Source of the DNA: Streptomyces violens
GTDB taxonomy: Bacteria; Actinomycetota; Actinomycetes; Streptomycetales; Streptomycetaceae
Reading direction: 5' to 3'
Length of the DNA: 64,000 bases
Assembly: GCF_000717745.1 (NCBI RefSeq)
Contig: NZ_JOBH01000009.1
Location: 1 to 64,000 of the forward strand
The position numbers and the translations under genes are program-made. Under the pieces are notes generated by a model. It was given only the letters and a program-made list of their open reading frames with translations. It had not been told where the DNA came from and did not search any database. Shown here piece by piece: positions 60,258-64,000 of the stretch (position 1 is the first letter of the stretch; each line of letters starts with the position of its first letter).

Positions 60258-61217
60258 TCAGTCGGCAGTCGTGATGACGTTCCGGAGAGGCTCGCCGGCC
60301 GCGAAGAGCCGCAGTTGATCACGGAGAAGCCGCTTCGCACGGGGCAGGAAGGCAGTACTGGGGCCACCGACGTGCGGAGTGATGAGCACGCCGGGAGCGT
60401 GCCACAGGGGGTGAGTGGCAGGCAGCGGTTCCGGATCGGTTACATCGAGTGCTGCCCGCAGCCGTCCCGACTCCAGTTCGGCGAGCAGTGCCTTGGTGTC
60501 GACGACTCCCCCGCGCGCGATGTTGACGAGCAGTGCGCCGTCCTTCATGCGGGCCAGGAAATCGGCTCCGACCAGGCCACGGGTGTCTTCGGTGAGCGGC
60601 GTCGCCATGATCACGACGTCGGCGTCGGGCAACAGGGCGGGCAACTCCGCGAGTGGAAGCACGGGCCCGCGCACGGTGTCACGGGCGGTGCGCGCAATGC
60701 GCGCCACCCGCGCACACTCAAAAGGCGTGAGCCGGTCCTCGATAGCACTTCCGATCGAACCGTAACCCACAATGAGGACTGACTTGTCGGCCAGCGAGTC
60801 ACGGAAGCCCGGCCGCCACTCCCCCGCGTCCTGGGACCGCACGAATGCGGGGATGTCGCGGAGCGCGGCGAGAATGAGCGTGAGGGCGAGCTCGGCGGTG
60901 CTCGCGTCGTGCAGACCGCGCGCGTTGCACAGCTGGGCGCCGGCCGGCAGCTGGGGCACGGCGGGCAGCATGTGCTCGATGCCGGCCGTGAGGGTCTGGA
61001 CGACGCGCACGTTCGCCATCTCCGGGAGCGGCTTCAGGATGCGGTCGGCGGGCTTCATGTAAGGGACGGCGTAGAAGGCGCAGCGGGCGGGATCCGCGGG
61101 GTATTCGGGGCCGGCGTCCCAGTGGACGTAGGAGAGGTCCTCGGGGAGCCCGTCGATCTCGGTGGCGGGGATCGGGAGCCAGACGTCGGTGGCGTGAGTG
61201 GTGTCTGCGGAAGCCAT
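60258..61217 (-). CDS. D-isomer-specific 2-hydroxyacid dehydrogenase
   Basis: A 319-residue NAD(P)-dependent enzyme. Motifs: VQTLTAGIEHML, the Rossmann loop VGYGSIGSAI, ATPLTEDTRGLV, NIARGGVVDTKAL with the catalytic Arg, and the catalytic His in ITPHVGGPS. It resembles phosphoglycerate/glyoxylate reductase relatives but lacks the SerA C-terminal domains. The substrate is unknown. ATG 61217 is divergent from the aldo/keto reductase with 88 bp between. Confidence 0.9.
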   Translation of the reverse strand: MASADTTHATDVWLPIPATEIDGLPEDLSYVHWDAGPEYPADPARCAFYAVPYMKPADRILKPLPEMANVRVVQTLTAGIEHMLPAVPQLPAGAQLCNARGLHDASTAELALTLILAALRDIPAFVRSQDAGEWRPGFRDSLADKSVLIVGYGSIGSAIEDRLTPFECARVARIARTARDTVRGPVLPLAELPALLPDADVVIMATPLTEDTRGLVGADFLARMKDGALLVNIARGGVVDTKALLAELESGRLRAALDVTDPEPLPATHPLWHAPGVLITPHVGGPSTAFLPRAKRLLRDQLRLFAAGEPLRNVITTAD

Positions 61218-61305
61218 GGCCCGAGGCTATGCGAAGAGTGCCCGTCATCAGACGTTAGTTTGGTCAGCGCCCTTGACCGGGGCGAGGGGACGGAGGCACG
61301 ACCAG

Positions 61306-62298
61306 GTGGAGCGCAGGACAATCGGCGCGGCGGCGCTCGAAGTGGGCGCTATCGGGCTCGGCTGCATGCCGATGAACTGGGGGTACACCGCGTCGCAGCA
61401 GAACGGGGAGGGCTCGGTACGCACCGTGCACGCCGCGCTCGACCGGGGCTGCACCCTGCTGGACACCGCCGACATGTACGGCCCGTTCACCAACGAACTG
61501 GTACTGGGGCGGGCACTGAAACAGCGCCGGGACCAGGCGTTCCTCTCGACCAAGGTCGGGCTGCTGGTCGGCGACCAGCACATCGTCGCCAACGGCCGTC
61601 CCGGTTACGTGAAGCGGGCCTGCGACGCCTCGCTGCGCCGACTGCAGACCGATCACATCGACCTGTACCAGCTGCACCGCTCCGACCCCGAGGTGCCCAT
61701 CGAGGAGACCTGGGGGGCGATGGCGGAGCTGGTGGCGGCCGGGAAGGTACGCGCGCTGGGGTTGTGCGCCGTGGGCGCACGGGCCCCCCGGCGCCGCGGC
61801 GCCCGTACGCACGACCTCACGCTGCGCCAACTGGAGCGCATCCAGCAGGTGTTCCCGGTCAGCAGCGTGGAGGCGGAGCTGTCGGTGTGGTCACCGGACG
61901 CACTGGAGGCGCTGCTGCCGTGGTGCGAGACGCGCGGCGTCGGCTTCCTCGCGGCGATGCCGCTGGGCAACGGCTACCTCACCGGCACGCTGACACCGGG
62001 CCAGGGCTTCGAGCCGGAGGACCTGCGGGCCCGGCACCCGCGCTTCACGGCGGAGATGATGGCCGCCAACCAGCCGGTCGTGGCGGGACTGCGCCGGGTG
62101 GGCGCGCGACACGGCGTGACGCCGGGCCAGATAGCGCTGGCCTGGGTACTGGCCCAGGGCCGCCACGTGGTCCCGATACCGGGCACGAAGAAGGAACGCT
62201 GGGCCGCCCAGAACGCCAAGGCGGCCGCGGTGCAGCTGACCCACCACGACCTCGCGGAGATCGCTTCACTGCCGCCGGCACAGGGGTCTTGGGACTGA
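61306..62298 (+). CDS. aldo/keto reductase
   Basis: A 330-residue TIM-barrel NADPH oxidoreductase. The tetrad residues are Asp and Tyr in DTADMYGPF, Lys in LSTKVG and His in YQLHRSD; the cofactor end is VPIPGTKKERW. GTG 61306 (VERRTIGAAALEVGAIGLG) has GGAGG upstream, while earlier starts have none. A basic insert GARAPRRRGART near residues 160-171 is unusual. The substrate is unknown. Confidence 0.9.
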   Translation: MERRTIGAAALEVGAIGLGCMPMNWGYTASQQNGEGSVRTVHAALDRGCTLLDTADMYGPFTNELVLGRALKQRRDQAFLSTKVGLLVGDQHIVANGRPGYVKRACDASLRRLQTDHIDLYQLHRSDPEVPIEETWGAMAELVAAGKVRALGLCAVGARAPRRRGARTHDLTLRQLERIQQVFPVSSVEAELSVWSPDALEALLPWCETRGVGFLAAMPLGNGYLTGTLTPGQGFEPEDLRARHPRFTAEMMAANQPVVAGLRRVGARHGVTPGQIALAWVLAQGRHVVPIPGTKKERWAAQNAKAAAVQLTHHDLAEIASLPPAQGSWD

Positions 62299-62340
62299 GG
62301 GCGGGTACGGGGGACTTGGACTGAGGGGGCGCGGGTACGG

Positions 62341-62400
62341 GGTGGCCCGGCGCGGGCACGGGTGGCCCGGCGCGGGCACGGGTGGCCCGGCGCGCCTACG
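62341..62400 (+). repeat. 20-bp tandem repeat, three units
   Basis: GGTGGCCCGGCGCGGGCACG occurs at 62341 and 62361, with a third diverged unit at 62381 (GGGCAC changed to CCTAC-like). Just upstream, TTGG-ACTGAGG...GCGGGTACGG is also duplicated, and its first copy includes the stop codon of the aldo/keto reductase gene. It is a local slippage array without coding potential; 62401-62526 holds the next gene's leader. Confidence 0.8.
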
Positions 62401-62526
62401 GGGGCGAATCGAACGGCCTTGGCCCCCTGGCCGGGGGTTACCCGAGGAACGGGAGCGGAAACCGGCGCGCGGGCGCGGGGCGTATGTGGTGTGCTGGTGC
62501 TTGCCGCCGACGAGAGGAACGCCGCC

Positions 62527-63708
62527 GTGCCACGCCGTACCGCGACCGCCGTGCTGACCGCCGCCGCCCTGCTCCTGGCGGCGGGCTGCTCCTCCGGGGG
62601 CTCCTCGGGCGGCTCATCAGGCGATGGCGGTACGACGGGGAAGTCCTCAGAGCCCTCGCGCGGCGGGAGCGCGTCGGGCTCGCCGCACCGTACCCCCTCC
62701 GCCGCCCCCGCGAAGGGCTCGGTGAAGGTGGTCGCCACCCTGACCACCGGGCTGAAGTCGCCCTGGGGCGTGGCCGCGCTGCCCGGTGGTGACCTCCTCG
62801 TGGCGTCGCGGGACACCGGGACGATCATCAAGGTGGACGGGAAGAGCGGGAAGAAGACCGAGGTGGGTTCGGTGCCCGGCGTGGCCCCGGACGGCGAGGG
62901 CGGGCTGCTGGGCCTCGCGGTCTCCTCGACGTTCGGCGCGGACCACCTCGTGTACGCGTACTTCACCACCGCGTCCGACAACCGCATCGCCCGCATGGTG
63001 TACGACGATAAGCGCCCGGCAGGCGATCAACTGGGCGCCCCCGACACGGTGTTCAGAGGCATCCCCAAGGGCCATGTCCACAACGGCGGGCGGATCGCGT
63101 TCGGTCCGGACAAGATGCTGTACGCCGGTACGGGCGAGACCGGCGACGGCGAACAGGCTCAGGACAAGGACTCCCCGGGCGGCAAGATCCTGCGGATGAC
63201 GCCGGACGGCGAGCCGGCGCACGGCAACCCCTCGGCCGGCTCCGTCGTCTATTCGTACGGCCACCGCAACGTCCAGGGGCTGGCCTGGGACGCCGACAAG
63301 CGGCTGTGGGCGTCGGAATTCGGCCAGAACACCTGGGATGAACTGAACCGGATCCGGCCGAACGGGAATTACGGCTGGCCGGAGGCCGAGGGGAGGAGCG
63401 GCGGGGACTCCTCACACGTACAGCCGGTCGAGCAGTGGCGTACGGCGGACGCCTCGCCCAGCGGGATCGCGTACGCCAAGGGGTCGATCTGGATGGCCGG
63501 GCTGCGCGGCGAGCGGCTGTGGCGGATCCCGTTGCGGGGCACGGAGCCGGTGGCGAAGCCGCAGGCGTTCCTGGAGGGGAAGTACGGGCGGCTGCGGACG
63601 GTCCTGCCGACCGGGGACGGCGGGCTGTGGCTGGTCACCAACGAGACGGACAAGCGGGGCACACCGGAAAAGGGCGACGACCGGATTCTGCGACTGAAGA
63701 TCACATGA
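62527..63708 (+). CDS. PQQ-dependent sugar dehydrogenase-like lipoprotein
   Basis: A 393-residue exported protein. The lipoprotein signal ends LLLAAGC, followed by a Ser/Gly-rich linker. From about residue 70 comes the soluble glucose/sorbosone dehydrogenase beta-propeller: GLKSPWGVAALPGGDLLVASRDTG, GEGGLLGLAVSS, HNGGRIAFGPDKMLYAGTGE, YSYGHRNVQGLAWD, EFGQNTWDELNRI. Members oxidise aldoses using PQQ on the outer face of the membrane. GTG 62527 (VPRRTATAV) gives a compact signal; GAGAGG lies upstream. Confidence 0.9.
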   Translation: MPRRTATAVLTAAALLLAAGCSSGGSSGGSSGDGGTTGKSSEPSRGGSASGSPHRTPSAAPAKGSVKVVATLTTGLKSPWGVAALPGGDLLVASRDTGTIIKVDGKSGKKTEVGSVPGVAPDGEGGLLGLAVSSTFGADHLVYAYFTTASDNRIARMVYDDKRPAGDQLGAPDTVFRGIPKGHVHNGGRIAFGPDKMLYAGTGETGDGEQAQDKDSPGGKILRMTPDGEPAHGNPSAGSVVYSYGHRNVQGLAWDADKRLWASEFGQNTWDELNRIRPNGNYGWPEAEGRSGGDSSHVQPVEQWRTADASPSGIAYAKGSIWMAGLRGERLWRIPLRGTEPVAKPQAFLEGKYGRLRTVLPTGDGGLWLVTNETDKRGTPEKGDDRILRLKIT

Positions 63709-63775
63709 TGTCCTTTTTGCGGCGGGCGTGCCTACACTGACCGCAGTGAGCAGGACGCCACGCCAGGGGGTCGCG

Positions 63776-63946
63776 ATGTTCAACCTCGCCGAAGAGCTCT
63801 TCGCGCCGGGCCGCAAGCACACCGAGGACGAGCGGCAGAAGCTCGCGCTCGTAGTCGCGGACATCGGCGACTCCGACCCGGGCCTCGGGCCCATCGACCT
63901 CGCCTCCGGGCGGGTGGTCGTACGCCTGCCGCACCCGGCGGCCTGA
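63776..63946 (+). CDS. DUF6191 domain small protein
   Basis: A 56-residue protein beginning MFNLAEELFAPGRKHTEDE and ending LASGRVVVRLPHPAA, a family widespread in Streptomyces. AGGGGG precedes ATG 63776; an upstream start at 63728 lacks a site. It is cytoplasmic with no cysteines, and its function is unknown. Confidence 0.82.
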   Translation: MFNLAEELFAPGRKHTEDERQKLALVVADIGDSDPGLGPIDLASGRVVVRLPHPAA

Positions 63947-63974
63947 CGGGACCGCCGGCCTCGGGCAGCGGCTC

Positions 63975-64000
63975 TCAGGCCGACTCCGCCTCGGGGAACA
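63975..64000 (-). CDS. possible C-terminal end of a leftward gene
   Basis: The last 26 bases read, on the minus strand, FPEAESA and then TGA in one frame, an acidic tail typical of a Streptomyces protein end, with the gene body beyond the window. Too short to identify. Confidence 0.3.

Overview
The window is high-GC actinobacterial chromosome and almost certainly Streptomyces. The supporting signs are GTG and TTG starts, GGAGG ribosome sites, two tandem conservon (cvn) operons, an IclR regulator (ndgR) divergent from leuC, and a gene order (ndgR, tRNA-Glu/Gln, gltX, cvn1, cvn2, accB/accE, cimA, ilvE, leuB, pruA/putA, serA, ilvC, ilvN, ilvB) that I recognise from the core arm of Streptomyces chromosomes. 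I see no insertion sequence, prophage, CRISPR array or rRNA operon.

Layout. 1-5,300: the start of leuC, ndgR, five tRNA genes (three Glu, two Gln) read leftwards, a HAD phosphatase with a duplicated 5' end, gltX coupled to a fumarylacetoacetate-hydrolase-family gene, and a 61-residue protein of unknown function. 5,900-16,260: two complete conservons (cvnA-B-C-D twice). 16,370-27,000: a dihydroxyacetone/erythrulose-type kinase divergent from a polyol-type transporter, acyl-CoA carboxylase accB/accE, a secreted polysaccharide lyase with a small cysteine-rich partner, yceI, and a 5'-truncated regulator with a NUDIX hydrolase. 27,050-36,170: a damaged cimA behind a possible isoleucine attenuator, then a leftward cluster of urease-like subunits, agmatine deiminase, a TetR regulator and an MHS transporter, divergent from an NCS1 permease. 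36,260-44,600: ilvE, leuB, a Tat-exported phosphatase, a zinc alcohol dehydrogenase, and pruA/putA. 44,800-51,200: a PucR-type regulator, a DUF2182/DUF1326 pair, a second NCS1 permease with a cysteine-rich tail, a PRC-barrel protein and a VOC protein. 51,330-56,920: serA, ilvC, ilvN, ilvB and the ilvB leader peptide with its attenuator. 56,950-64,000: a frameshifted GGDEF/EAL protein, a 2-hydroxyacid dehydrogenase, an aldo/keto reductase, a PQQ-type sugar dehydrogenase lipoprotein and a DUF6191 protein.

How the genes work together. Branched-chain amino acid synthesis dominates (leuC, cimA, ilvE, leuB, ilvC, ilvN, ilvB), with ndgR as the likely regulator at leuC and transcription attenuation at ilvB. 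GluRS sits beside tRNA-Glu and tRNA-Gln genes, which fits the actinobacterial route in which one synthetase charges both tRNAs before amidation. pruA and putA form a proline-degradation unit facing a PucR-type regulator.

The most intriguing unit is the urease-like/agmatine deiminase cluster. The urease-like catalytic subunit keeps the nickel ligands but has an altered flap and pocket, and no nickel-insertion genes are nearby. Agmatine deiminase makes N-carbamoylputrescine, itself a substituted urea, so the cluster may be a ureido-hydrolysing polyamine pathway; this is inference. Several genes look broken: cimA lacks its catalytic N-terminus, the GGDEF/EAL gene has a frameshift in a run of seven Gs, and the HTH regulator near 25.8 kb lacks its first helix. 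Real decay and assembly error cannot be told apart from this sequence alone.
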